A DNA stretch of 64,000 nt, from NCBI RefSeq assembly GCF_002099425.1, contig NW_018343953.1:7033501-7097500 (forward strand), read 5' to 3'. Shown here one piece after another: positions 22,436 to 33,734 of this stretch. The first letter of the stretch is position 1; every line of letters begins with the position of its first letter. The notes beneath the pieces are model-generated. The model searched no databases. It was not told the origin of the DNA and saw only the letters and a program-made list of their open reading frames with translations. Made by a program: the position numbers and the translations under genes. This stretch comes from Phascolarctos cinereus. Taxonomy: Eukaryota; Chordata; Mammalia; Diprotodontia; Phascolarctidae.

Positions 22436-22535
22436 CAAACTCTTTAGGGGAAGTGGCAGTTTCATTTATGTTTATTTATGTTCATTTATGCCCCCAGTGC
22501 CTGGCTTAATAAACATACATTTTTTAAATATTAAA
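22436..22535 (+). repeat. L2 3'-end fragment
   Basis: 'gcaaactctttaggggaagt' then 'cccagtgcctggcttaataa'. Confidence 0.55.
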
Positions 22536-22879
22536 TTGAAATCGCCTGAGACCATACAATATGGAAATGTGCCTGGAAATGGGAATAGGGTATTTTCAAT
22601 GGACTTAATCTCTGTTTGCTCATAATCATTGGCATAACCTGTCAAAGTCTTCTCTTTCTTCCCCCTTCTCTTCTATTGAGGCTTAGTAGAGCAAAGAACC
22701 AAATCCTATCCAACTCCCACTAAACCTCTGGGGGCCCTGTTCTAGTTGCCTTTTCCTCAGTGGTTTCACTTTTTAGAATCACATCATACTCAGGTATACC
22801 CCAGTCTTTCTTTTGCACTACCCAATTACTAATAACAATCTTAGACATATGTTTTGTATTTCCTCCTATAAAAAAGTAA
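22536..22879. other. Unassigned sequence
   Basis: Nothing recognised. Confidence 0.4.
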
Positions 22880-24170
22880 ACAGTCTGCCCTTACTGAGTC
22901 CCTTGATGTCTTTGATGTGTACCTTCTATTTGTCTTGGATCTTGTATGCCAAATTTTCTATGAAGTTCAGGTTGTTTTGCAAGAAAATCCTGAAAATCTG
23001 GCAATTCATTGAATGTCTTTTTTTTTTCATTCAGGATTATGCTTAACTTTGCCAGGTATGATATTTTCAGCCACAACCCCAATCTTTTTGCTCTTTGATA
23101 TATAGTGCTCCAAGACCTGCAGTCTTTTAGTTCCATTCTGATTGTGGCTCCCCCCTATTTGAATTGTTTTTTTCTTTTGTTCATAATATTTTCTCCTTAA
23201 GCTGGGGGTTTTGGAATTTGACTATTATATTCCTGTAAGTTTTCCTCAAAGGATCTCTTTCAGCTGGTGATTGGTGGATTTTTTTCTGTTTCTACTTTCC
23301 CCTCTTGTTCTAATGCTTCAGGACAATTTTCTCTAATTATTTCTTGTATTACTATACCAAGATTTCTTTTTTTTTATCATAACTTTCAGGTACTTCAATT
23401 ACTCTTATGTTTTCTCTTCTTGATATGTTCTCCAGATCAGATGTTTTTCACATTCTCTTCTATTTTTTCATTCTTTATATTTTGTTTTATTATTTCTTGA
23501 TTTTATTATTTCTTTACTGGCTTCCACTTACCCAATTCTAATTTTCAAGGAGTTGTTTCCTTCCTTAAGATTCTGATCTCCTTTTCTAGTTGGTTGACTT
23601 TTTCATAATTTTCTTGTTTTTCTTGGCTTGTTCTTATCTTTAAAACTTTTTTTCCCCTCAATCTCTCTCATTTGATTTTTAAAGTCTTTTTTAAGTTCTT
23701 CAATGACTTCTTTTTGGGCAGGTGACCATTTGACATTACTCTTTGTGGGAAGGAAAGGCTTTTTTGCATCAGTATCCTCCTTTAAAGACAAACTCTGGTC
23801 TTCTCTATTACCATAACAACTTTCTATAGTTGGGTTCTTTCTTCTTTGCCTGTTCATTTTTTTTTAATTTGTAGCAGCTTATTATTGTAATTGTCTCTGG
23901 TCCTGGGTTATGGGGTGGGGGGAGGGATGTGCCTCTGTCTCATATTCTTCATTTTTTTCCTCTGGCGTGGAACCAAAATAAAGAACTCCACCCTCCTGTA
24001 AGTAGCCACAGACACCAGTGTCCCTGACCCACTGCTTCTGCACTTACTGAGTGTGTGCTGGTTCCTCCTCACCCAGGGCCACATCTCAGCAGCATAGCTG
24101 GGCCTGGGATTTTCTGACTTATTCTGCCATCTTCCCAGAATCCTTTGGAGAATGAAATTCTTAAGACACA
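22880..24170 (-). repeat. L1 5' piece (antisense): 5' UTR and ORF1 only
   Basis: On the minus strand a GC-rich 5' leader starts near 24165 ('ctgggaagatggcagaataa'). ORF1-like text follows from 23857: a basic start (MNRQRRKNP), a helical, charged middle (AQKEVIEELKKDFKNQ) and a C-terminal domain segment (RAKRLGLWLKISYLAKLSII, then ELPDFQDFLAKQPEL). The layout fits the L1 ORF1 coiled coil, RRM-like and C-terminal domain order. ORF2 and an A-tail are absent, so it is a 3'-truncated L1 or a HAL1-type half-L1. The frame is interrupted between the two open pieces. Confidence 0.7.
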
Positions 24171-24426
24171 AAAAGGAGACAATTGGATGGGGCCAAGTGA
24201 GTACCAGTGGCACTAAAGCCAAGAGCATGTAGTTGGAAGCAACATCAGCTAAGATACAGCTCTGAAAATTTTTTGTACTCAACTTCATGGTTATCATGGT
24301 CCTCATGCCCCCACCCCCACCCAGAGGCTGCAAAGAACAAGAAACACAAGGGGAAGAAGGGTAGTTCTGAATGTAAGGAGCTATGTTTTACTAAGGTTCT
24401 AATTCTAAAAAAAAAATAAAGCTATG
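24171..24426 (+). other. Unassigned segment ending in an A-run
   Basis: The part at 24327-24410 encodes lysine-rich residues on the plus strand and ends in AAAAAAAAAATAAA. It may be the end of a processed copy, but no source gene was recognised. Confidence 0.3.
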
Positions 24427-24588
24427 GCTTTATTTTTCTAATTTTATTTTATTTTCAATTCAGAATTCTCTCCTTCCCACTTTTACCTCCTCCATTCATT
24501 GGGACGGCAAGAAAAACAAAAACCATTTCAACTATGTACAGTCAAAAAATTTCATGCATTAGCTATGAAAAGAAAGGAAGAAAGAAAA

Positions 24589-24708
24589 AGGAAGGAAGGA
24601 AGGAAGGAAGGAAGGAAGGAAGGAAGGAAGGAAGGAAGGAAGGAAGGAAGGAAGGAAGGAAGGAAGGAAGGAAGGAAGGAAGGAAGGAAGGAAGGAAGGA
24701 AGGAAGAA
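24589..24708. repeat. (AAGG)n microsatellite, about 29 perfect units
   Basis: Uninterrupted tetranucleotide array, apparently grown from the A/G-rich part of the antisense L1 3' UTR. The L1 text resumes on both sides. All Lys-Glu-Gly-Arg or Ser-Phe-Leu-Pro open frames here are repeat artefacts. Confidence 0.97.
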
Positions 24709-25482
24709 AAAGACTTCAATCTGTACTCTGAGACCATCAGTTTTCTATTTGGAGGTAGATAGCATGTTTCATCATGAGTCCTTTGGAATTATAGTTGGTT
24801 ATTTTGTTAATTAGAGTTCCTAACTCCTTTAAAATTGTTTATTTTTACAATATGGTTGTTACAGTGTAAATTGTTCTTCTGGTTCTGCTTACTTCAATTT
24901 GCATCAGTCCATATAAGTCTTCCCAGATTTTTTTTTTCCTTGAGACCATCCCCTTCATCATGTTTTATGGAACAGCATTATTTCAACATATTCATATACC
25001 ATAACTTATTCAGCCATTCTCCAATTGATGAGTAATCCCTCAGTTTCAAATTCTTTGTTATCATAAAAAGAACTGTTATAAATATTTTTGTACATATGTG
25101 TCCTTTTTCTTATTCTTTGATCTCTTTGAGATATAGACCTCATAGCAGTATCAGTGGGTCAAAAAGTATGCACAGTTTAATAGCTTTTGGGGCATAGTTT
25201 CAAATTGCTTTCCAGAATATCCAGACCACTTCATAGATACACCAAAAGTGCATTAAAGTATATGTTTTCCCACAGCTCCTCTAGTATTTGTCATCTTCCT
25301 TTCTTTTTGTGTTTGCCAATCTGGTAGGTATGAGTGAAACCTCAGGGTTGTTTTGATTTTAATTTTTCTAATTATTAGTAATCTAGAACATTTTTTTCAT
25401 AAGGCTATTGATCGCTTGGATCGCTTCCTCTGAAAACTGCTAATTCATAACTTAGTCTTATATATCTAAATCAGCTTCATAT

Positions 25483-25501
25483 ACATATATACATATATGT
25501 G

Positions 25502-25570
<69 letters not shown>
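25483..25570. repeat. (TA)n(TG)n microsatellite inside L1 ORF2
   Basis: A TA run at about 25508-25533 and a TG run at about 25534-25562 interrupt the L1 sequence, which continues with 'taggaatgagacctttatca'. Confidence 0.9.
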
Positions 25571-27202
25571 TAGGAATGAGACCTTTATCAGAGAAATTTG
25601 CTGCAAAAAATTTTCCCCAATTTCATGCTTTTCTTCTAATTTAAGCCACATTGGTTTTTCTTGTACAAATTTTTTAAAATTATTAATCAAAACTGCCCAT
25701 TTTACCTTCTATGAACCTCTCAATTATTTGGTTATAAACTCTTCCCCTATCCACAAATCTGACATGTAATTTTTTCCATGCTCCACTGATTTGCTTATGT
25801 CACCATTTATGTTTAAATCATATGCCCATTTGGAATTTACATTGGTATACCAGGGGAAATGTTGGTTGATACCTAGTTTTCACCAGACGACTTTTCATTT
25901 TCCCAATAGTTTTTGTCAAATAGTGAGTTCTTGACTCAATAGTTTAGGTCTTTGGGTTTATCAAACACTAGGCTACTACATTTGATTGCTTCTATACATT
26001 ATGTATTTAATCTGTTCTACTGATCAACCTCTCTATTTCTTATGCAGTAACAATTTTTTTTTGGTGATTACAGCTTTGTAGTATTGTTTGAGATCTAGTA
26101 CTGCTAGTTCCCCTAACTTCTCACTTTTTTTCATTAATTCTCTTGATATTCTTGATCTTTTGCTCCTATAAATGAATTTGATTATTTTTATAGCCCTAAA
26201 AATCCCTTAGTAGATTAATTATCATGACACTGAATAAGTAAAGTATTTTATACTATCTATAGTTATTTTAAATGGAATTTCTCTTTCTATCTCTTCCTGC
26301 TAAATTTTGTTGGTAATATACAGAAACACTGACAATTTGTATGGGTTTGTTGTATATCCTGCAACTTCGGTGAAGTTGTCAATTGCTTCAATTAGTTTGG
26401 TTAGCTAATTTTCTAGGATTCTCTAAGTAAACTATCATATTATCTGCAAAAAGTGATAGATTTGTTTCTTCTTTGAGTATGCTTGTTCCTTCAATGTCTT
26501 TTTATTGTTGCTATAGTTATAATTTCTAATGAAACATATAACAGTAATGGTGAGAGTTGACAACCTTGCTTTACTCCTGATCTTATAGGAAATGCTTCTA
26601 GCTTATCCTCATTATAGGTAATGCTGGCTCTTGTTTTTAGATACTATTTATCATTTTATAGAAAAGTCCAGTTATTCCTATATTTTCATGTGTTTTTTTA
26701 ACATGGATGTGCGTTTTATTTTGTCAAAAACTTTTTCTGCATCTGTTGAAACAAACATATGATTTTGAGGGGGGTATTTTTTGTTCTTACTATGCTCAAT
26801 TACATTTGTAATTTTCCTAATATTGAACTAGCTCTGCATTCTGGTCATATTCAGTCTGGTCATAATGTATGATCTTTGTTACAAAGAGCTGCAATCTCCC
26901 TGATAATATTTTTTTTTGCATCAATAGCCCTTCCATATTGCCTTCTAGTTTTATCTGTTTTGACTCTCCCTGCTTTAGATGTCAAAACAATATTTGTATG
27001 CAAGGAGGAATTTGGTAGAACTCCTTCTTTGCCTGTTTTTAGTTTTTTGTAGTATTGAAATTATTCTCTACATGTTTGGTAGAATTTGCTTGTAAATCCA
27101 GCTGGTTCTGGGTTCTTTTTTCCTTTGAAAGATCATTTATGGTTTTCTCAATTTCTTTTTCTAAGACAGGATTATTTACATAACCCTATTTCCTTTTATG
27201 TT

Positions 27203-27645
27203 AATCTTTACCTAGATTTTAGACAAGGATTTGAAAAAATATCTTAGGAGATCCTTGTGGAAAAGCTGTGGGCTAGTCAAAAATGAAATTAGGTTTGGAA
27301 TTGGTTGAATGACCAGACTAAAAGAGTAGTCATTAATGATTCAATGTGAACTTGATAGGAGATCTCTATTGAAATGCCCCAGGGCTATGTTTTGGCCCTG
27401 TGTTTTTAACATTTGCATCACTGATTTGGAAATATGCATAGATGGCACGCTTTTCATTCCTGCAGGTGGCACAAATCTATGAGTGATAGCTATCAGACTG
27501 ATTGACAGAAACAGGATCCCCAAATATTTTGACAGGCTAGAGAATCTGGCTGAATCTAATGAGATAAAATTAAATAAGGATAAATGTGAAGTTTTACACT
27601 TGAGATTAAAAAATAAGTTTCACAAGTTCAGGAAGAGTGGAGTTC
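27203..27645 (+). repeat. CR1/L3 LINE reverse-transcriptase fragment
   Basis: Decayed but clear CR1-type RT text: 'gaattggttgaatgaccaga', 'gtagtcattaatgattcaat', 'gaaatgccccagggctatgt' (PQG box), then a conceptual DRLENLAESNEIKLNKDKCE, which matches the CR1 RT segment after the catalytic box. Frameshifts are present. It abuts the antisense L1. Confidence 0.85.
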
Positions 27646-28300
27646 AAGTGATGGTGGTAAGTGGCCACCATCACCAAAGACATTACCAGAACACCACCAC
27701 TAACATGTTAAAGAACCATTGAAGCAATTCAATTTTCAGGGTTCAATTTTCTCTGCGTCCCTCACCCTCCCATTTAACATACAAATAAAAAAATTCCATT
27801 CCAATACTGCTAACAATAGCTAATTGTATTAGGCCAAGTTTGGTTCAGATGAGCTAGTAGCTCAGGTTCAAAATTGGGATGAGATGCAACACTTGTGCAT
27901 CTTTAGCTAATTAACAAAAGGAGGTATACTTAGCCATAGCATGGAAGGGATACAGCCTTCAATTCAGTTGAGCATAATTTCCCTGCCTCTGTGCTGCCCA
28001 TGAAGATCCATAGTGAAGTTTTTTTGTACTCAAGCAATTAGAAAGCTACAAAAAGGCCAAGACTTTAAACCTGTGAGCCAATTAAGTCAGATTGGGTGGT
28101 TTCAAAACTAAAAAAAAAAAGATAGCCAAACCCACAAGGTGAAGGAAGGGTATGTGCAAGGGAAAGGTCTGATAGATATTCCTCATACTGTTGAGCCCAA
28201 AATTATAGTTTCAGAAGTTGAAGAGTAAAATATAAAGCCAGTTCATTGGTAGCAACACTTCAGATAGATCCCAGAGGGGTCCTCTATGTAATCACAGAAA
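27646..28300. other. Unassigned sequence
   Basis: No family or coding similarity recognised. A short A-run lies at 28110-28120. Confidence 0.4.
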
Positions 28301-28301
28301 A

Positions 28302-28640
28302 TGTCACTTGTTGTTGCTGTTGCTATTTGTCCTTTGTTTTTGAAGAGGACCATGATATCAGGGAGGTGACACCATGACTACAAGTGAATTGGATTTAAGT
28401 GAGGGAGCCCTGTGCAAAGTCACCAGCCTCACTTTCTCCTCTGGAGCCATCTGGGTCCAATGGCAAGCTATAGATCAGGAGGACTGGAGATGTCCCAGGA
28501 TGCAATGGGAGACCTTGGCCTTTTTAAGCTAAGGTCTTTAACAAGTCTCAGTTTGATTGAGGCAGTGCCCTTTCAGTGATTAAGGTTAGGTAAGAAATGA
28601 GGCAGAGAATGGCCTTTTTTACATAGTCAAAAAAAAAAAG
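28302..28640 (-). repeat. RTE-tailed non-LTR element (antisense)
   Basis: Starts with the inverted RTE-clade 3' end (TGTTGTTGCTGTTGC, then 'atttgtcctttg' and 'gaagaggaccatgatatcag'). It continues through 'ggagccatctgggtccaatg' and 'aggttaggtaagaaatgagg'. It is best read as an RTE-mobilised SINE-like element. The sense counterpart is at 60.6-60.8 kb. Confidence 0.75.
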
Positions 28641-28990
28641 TAATAATCAATCTGGGAGGGGAATACCCTCAGGGTTTCTGGCCAAAACAGAAACAATTGC
28701 TATTTATATTCACTCTGAGCCAATCAAAGCCCAAACAGTGACCAAGTGGGGCTTGGCCTGGGAGCCAGTGTTGGCCAATCAATGACAGCCAGAGAGATTT
28801 GGTTTAAAGGTCCAGTCCTTAAGAAAGAAATCTAGCCTGTAAATGCCAAGACGTCTAGAGAGGTTTCAGTGATCAAAATTTACATTCCTTTGGACAGAGC
28901 ATCTGCAGGTAATGGTGTGATACCCTAGGGTGGACAGAGGGAAGGGAAAGATAAAAGGAGAGAGACACACAGAGAGAGACAGAGAACAAG
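28641..28990. other. Unassigned, possibly the 5' part of the RTE-tailed element
   Basis: Moderate-GC text directly follows the RTE-tailed unit with an internal A-run boundary at 28628-28640. Its relation to that element is inferred only from continuity. Confidence 0.35.
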
Positions 28991-29160
28991 AGGGAAGGAA
29001 GGAAGGAAGGAAGGAAGGAAGGAAGGAAGGAAGGAAGGAAGGAAGGAAGGAAGGAAGGAAGGAAGGAAGGAAGGAAAGAAGGAAGGAAGGAAGAAAGGAG
29101 GGAAGGAGGGAAGGAAGGAGGGAAGGAGGGAAGGAAGGAGGGAAGGAAGGAAGGAAAAGA
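28991..29160. repeat. (AAGG)n microsatellite, partly interrupted
   Basis: Near-perfect up to about 29075, then mixed AAGG, AAGA and AGGG units. Confidence 0.95.
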
Positions 29161-29208
29161 AAGAAGAGTTGTGCTGCTTAACTAGCCAGTTCCAGTACTC
29201 ACAGAGGT

Positions 29209-29262
29209 GGTTGTTATTTGTCCTTTGTTCTCAAAGAGGACCACATCACTACAGCTAAAGGG
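29209..29262 (-). repeat. RTE 3'-end fragment (antisense)
   Basis: Text 'ttgttatttgtcctttgttc' and 'aaagaggaccacatcac' repeats the RTE terminus seen at 28302. Confidence 0.65.
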
Positions 29263-29387
29263 GAGTTATTTTCTTTCTTCCTCCTTCAGACCATTCCATT
29301 CCTATTTCTGACTTTTCAGGGAATATCAGAATTAGAAATGATATCACAGATGACAAGAAATGAGACAGGTGAACTCACAAGCTCTTT

Positions 29388-29545
29388 CAATAAGCATTCA
29401 TTAAAGGCATCAGCCCTTACTATATGCCAGGAACTATGCTCATCTCTGAGAATACAAATGCAAGCAGAAAGATAGTTCTTGCCTTCAAAGAGCTTACATT
29501 CTAATTGGGGAAGACAACACATAAAAGGAACCTAAAAAGAGAGAG
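29388..29545 (-). repeat. L2 LINE 3' end (antisense)
   Basis: 'gcccttactatatgccagga' and 'cttcaaagagcttacattct'. Confidence 0.75.
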
Positions 29546-30590
29546 GATGAGTGAGGGTATGGTGACCAAGTTCTGTTAAGCAGCACTTCTTTATAACTAC
29601 AGTTTAGTAGTAGGTAGACATTCATAATGATAACCCAAAAGACATTTGAATCATCAAAGAAAGGTTAACATGTTCAAAATCACTACAGTGCTAAGCATTG
29701 ATTATATTTCATATATCTTTTTAATGAGTGGTTTGTGTGATATTAGAGACATTTGATGTCTCTAATAGCCAGAAATTTTTAGCCAATATACTTCAAAGTC
29801 AATAACAGTTTTTTTGCTGTACCAAGCACTTACTGTATGCTAGAACTACTATTATTTGTTGTGTCCTCCCAGAAATTTTTCAGAGGAAAGGAATAAAGAC
29901 ATGATTAGGTTCAGTTTGAAGTTAGTCAAGAGTATGGTGGGGGGAGGGGGCGCATTCTAGCTCAGAATCTTGGTTTTGTGTAAGAAAAAGCTAAATATAC
30001 CTTAAATTGGTATGGGTAGAAGACAGATAACAACAGCCTTTTTCTTTTGTTGTTCTCCCTTGCCCCTCTTCTACTATAGTGTTTTAGGAAATCCCTCATA
30101 TTCTTGGGGATGTAAAGATTTAGTTCCTTAAACACGACCCCTGACTGCCTAGAGTATATACTACAAAGACAAAAACATATAGATAGGCAGAAATTTTCCT
30201 CTTAGTCTGCCCCTCCACACAAACGAAAAATGCTTTTCCTTGAGTTTGGCATTTTCTCACACACAGCATTTGTATTCCTAATGCTTGGAGTGTAACACAG
30301 GCATGAATGAAGTACTTCATCCTTTAGAGTTGCATCACTGGTCATTTAAGCTTCTTCTGAAAAGCACTTTCAATGGGGGTCTTTCAATGTTGCTGAAGGG
30401 CTGTACTTCAAGGCCTCACGTGCTACTTCCTGAGGGAAGTTGCTACCCATTAAGGAGTGAATATGAAGCCCCAAGCCCCCAAATCCACTGAAGTGAAGTA
30501 GGTTTATAGATTCATAGGAATTAGAGCTGGAGGGGATTTTAGAGATCTAGTCCCACTGCTTTGCCTGTGGGTATGTGTCTGTGTCTTTAT
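29546..30590. other. Mostly unassigned sequence
   Basis: Nothing recognised over about 1 kb, except a possible old MIR-like or SINE piece at 30508-30565 ('ggaattagagctggagggga'). A short perfect palindrome, agagacatttgatgtctct, lies near 29745. Confidence 0.4.
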
Positions 30591-30591
30591 A

Positions 30592-30692
30592 ACAGATAGA
30601 CAGATAGACAAAGGCAGAGACAGACAGACAGACAGATAGGTAGACAGACAGATAGACAGATAGATAGATAGACAGACAGATAGATAGATAGT
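30592..30692. repeat. (GACA/GATA)n microsatellite
   Basis: Interspersed GATA and GACA tetramers over about 100 bp. Confidence 0.93.
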
Positions 30693-31955
30693 TATGGACA
30701 GAGAAACAGAGGGACATGAAGTCAGTTTATAAAGAGAAAGAAACAGAAACAAATGCAGAGTTGGTTACTGTTGTTGTTGTTAGGAGACTGAATGAAATGG
30801 CTTCTGGTCATTTATGTCTCCCAGATGGAAGGCAGCTATATCTCCCCTCCCAGTGTTCTAGAAATACCCATGAGGGTTTTGGGGGGAATCTTTCTCTAAT
30901 ATCAGCTTGAGCCTCCATTTTGGGTGTGTTCTGCCCACTGTTAGCCAACAATGACTAGCACCTTAGTTCCATTCAACCAATTAATATCAATTAACTTTTT
31001 CAAAGCAAATTTTTCCTAAAATATAGCAACAATATTTGCTTCAAAGATATAGCAATAATAAAAGTACAAAAAATTTCCCCCCTAAACACCTTTGGGACTC
31101 TCTCTCCCTTATACTACTTCAGTATCTGAGAGGGTTCAGATATAATGTAAGTTCAAGCCCAAATGTGACATTGCTACAAATGAGTCCTCATCTTAGCTAC
31201 TCCTGGGTCCCAAAGGATGATTGTTGGGATAGTGAGGCTTGGCTAGCTATACAATCTGTCATGTGTTCAATCCCTTGACTCCTGAACATCATTGGCTTTT
31301 TTAAATGACATTCTGCAGCATCATGGTCTTTGCTTCTAGATTAATCTCCTTCACCTAAAACCAAAAGAACACCAAGACAAAGAACAAATGCCTATATGCA
31401 CTGACCATGTTGGTCTCAAATTAGGAGGGACCCAGGACTCTCCTCTTATAACACTGTACCTTAAATGTTTGGTATCCCTTATAGCAAGGTCCCTTGAATG
31501 TTAAGTGAATCCCCAGTGAAGGATTCCTAGAACAATGTGGATATGTTGCCTCAGATGGGAAGGCTTGGGTGGATTGTGATCTATACCCATATTTATGAGG
31601 TCATATGTTATGTAAGTATCGAATAAAGCACCCATGTAACCCTCAGGTCGTATATCTATTATCCCTTGTTCTTACTATAGGACCACTTCCTGTTATGCCA
31701 TTTCTTTCATGCAAGTTATCAGTGGGCTTCATTAATTAATTCACTATGAAACAGAAAAATTAAAGTTCAGAAATGGGAGAGAACAATTTGAGCCATCAGA
31801 TTTAAGGATTATTTCATGCCACAGAAGAAATTAAAGTATATCTTTAAAGAATTTAGAGGAAGCAAAAAGGGAAAAACATTTTAGCTAGGGAAAACATCAT
31901 CAAAATCTGTTGATAATGGTCATGGAATGTGAGTTAAACCTAACCAGAAGGAAAG
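30693..31955. other. Unassigned sequence
   Basis: About 1.26 kb without a confident family. An AATAAA at 31622 within a promoter/polyadenylation-like layout (about 31400-31680) could be an old LTR, but the evidence is too weak to call one. Confidence 0.35.
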
Positions 31956-31959
31956 GGAA

Positions 31960-32090
31960 GTAGAAGGAAATATAATAGTGTAGACAAGGTGGGGGAAAGT
32001 TATAAAAGTTTTTGGAAGCCAGATAGAGGAATGTAGGTTTTCTGGTGGAGACAGCAGGGAGTGATTATAATTCTTGAATAGGGAGAAAAG
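31960..32090 (-). repeat. Possible L2 fragment (antisense)
   Basis: 'ttttggaagccagatagagg' and 'tctggtggagacagcaggga' echo the L2 body segment, weakly. Confidence 0.4.
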
Positions 32091-32279
32091 TGAAACAGCT
32101 ACAATGGAGACAAATGAAAAATGGGCTCAGTCTCTACCAGCATTCACAGAGTGTGGCAGCATGTTTGGCTTATGCAATTGCCAATGTGAAAGAGGCTAGG
32201 AAGCCTGCTTCTGGGAGAGTTGTGATAATATATAATGGAAGCACCTTGGAGAGACTTTGGCATACAAATTTGTTGCTGT

Positions 32280-32531
32280 TGTTGTTGTTCAGTCATATCT
32301 GATTCTTCATGACCCCATTTAGGTTTTTCTTGGCAAAAATATTTTACTAGTTTACCATTTCCTTCTCCAGCTCATTTTATAGATGAGGAAACTGAGGCAA
32401 ACAAGGTTAAGTGACTTACCCAGGGTCACACAGCTAATAAGCGTCTGAGGCCAGATTTGAATTCAGGAAGATGTCTTCCTGACTCCAAGCCTGGCACTCT
32501 ATCCACTGTGCCACCTAGTTGCCACCTAGAG
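32280..32531 (-). repeat. CORE-type SINE (antisense)
   Basis: Full inverted SINE from 'gttgttgttgttcagtcata' through 'cattttatagatgaggaaac' to 'gccacctagttgccacctag'. A short tacaaat duplication lies at 32273-32279 and 32532-32538. Confidence 0.92.
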
Positions 32532-32538
32532 TACAAAT

Positions 32539-33733
32539 AGACTTTCATTAACAGCTTCTGGTCTGCCAACCACAGTAACCTCTATGACCGACTACAGTTA
32601 CAGATACACAGCTGGGGTTGCTGTCAAAAAGCATTAGTTGATCTGAGTCTTTTCATCTTCTTTCTGGCTTTTAGCCAGACATCTGCTTTTAGCTTGACTC
32701 CTTTGATGACAGTCCCTAGTGAGAAACAATGTTGCAAAGGAAAAGAACTTTAATTTTTTCTCTGTGAGGCCAACATATGGACCCAGGAAAACCAGTGCTT
32801 TTTGCATTGGCCTTGAAAAGGGAAGTTGTCCAAGGGCTGAGGTATCTAAATGTCCAACAGCCAAATCTACGCTCAGTCAGAATCCAGCCAGCAATCGCTG
32901 AGACCAGAACTCATGTGATAGTCCCACTTCATTTGAAAATGAAGTTGGTGGGACTCTGTATTAAGAGTGAGACTATTCTTCCCAGAGACTATGGTGATAT
33001 AGAAAAAAGCATACATCTGAGGTGATGGGAGGAAATGTTTGTACTTTTGTTCTTGCTATGTCTTTGAAATAAACAAAAGCTCATTGATGCTAATTAGTTA
33101 AATGACCTAGAGTGACAGTCACTGGTGGCTAATGGTGGGGAGAAACACTCTCAGTGGGGACTTGAGCTGATGGCATCAGAGAAAAGACACCTCGATCCAT
33201 TAGAGGAATGCCTAGAATGGTAATGGAGAAATAAAATAGCCTGACTCTGGAACAGTGAGCCACAGAACATATTTAATATATATTTTTTAGATTGTACTAA
33301 TGTCATAAATGGCCAGTTTCTGTAGCACAGACTTCTCCCTCTGGCCAGCCAATAACTCATCTTAAAACCATATACCTATAGTAACACTGATAGTAATGGT
33401 AATTGGTGTCCTCCAATGGTGGTTGGTGTACTTGGTGGTGTACTGAGTGGATATCTACAGCAACCACCTAACTTTTGAAGATTAGGCCCTAAAAGGAGAC
33501 AAGAACAAAAGCAGAAGCCCTTTCCCTTGTCAGAAGGAGAATTTTTGACATGTAAATTCTAGACTGAAACGAGGCTTTTCTACAGGACAGAATCAAGAGC
33601 AGTTCCAGTATATGTACAACAGAGATTTCTGATTCCTTGGTTTCATCTTCCACTAAAGCACAGCAGTCACTAGCAGCAGTGTGAAGGATAGCATGAGGTC
33701 TTTTTTAGCCCAGGCTCAAACACTCTTTCATAT
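32539..33733. other. Unassigned sequence, possible old LTR-like part
   Basis: No coding similarity. An AATAAA at about 33069, preceded by a T-rich stretch, would fit an LTR at roughly 32700-33120. Only that signal supports it, so it is not called. Confidence 0.35.
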
Positions 33734-33734
33734 T

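Larger units (their letters stand above)
24427..27215 (-). repeat. L1 LINE 3' half (antisense)
   Basis: About 2.8 kb from the 3' UTR (24427-24900) into the RT domain of ORF2. The RT catalytic box reads F-A-D-N at 26439-26450 (minus strand) instead of F-A-D-D, so the copy is dead. Landmarks: 'aagtcttcccagatttttt', 'ccaattgatgagtaatccct', 'ttgaccaagcatac'-equivalent text near 25160, and 'cattttgtcaaaaactttt' near 26720. Two microsatellites have expanded inside it. Confidence 0.88.

Noticed and set aside
24171-24426. Possible processed pseudogene (lysine-rich end plus A-run)
   Set aside because: No parent gene could be recognised in any frame, so it is left unassigned.
24499-24762. Lys-Glu-Gly-Arg repeat frame
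   Set aside because: Pure translation of the AAGG microsatellite. The same applies to 28930-29181.
29740-29765. Short palindrome agagacatttgatgtctct
   Set aside because: A 19-bp palindrome is not remarkable in 64 kb and has no context.
31400-31680. Possible retroviral LTR
   Set aside because: Only a polyadenylation signal and general layout support it. There are no paired ends, duplication or internal viral region.
32700-33120. Possible retroviral LTR
   Set aside because: The AATAAA and flanking composition are suggestive only. No family is recognised.
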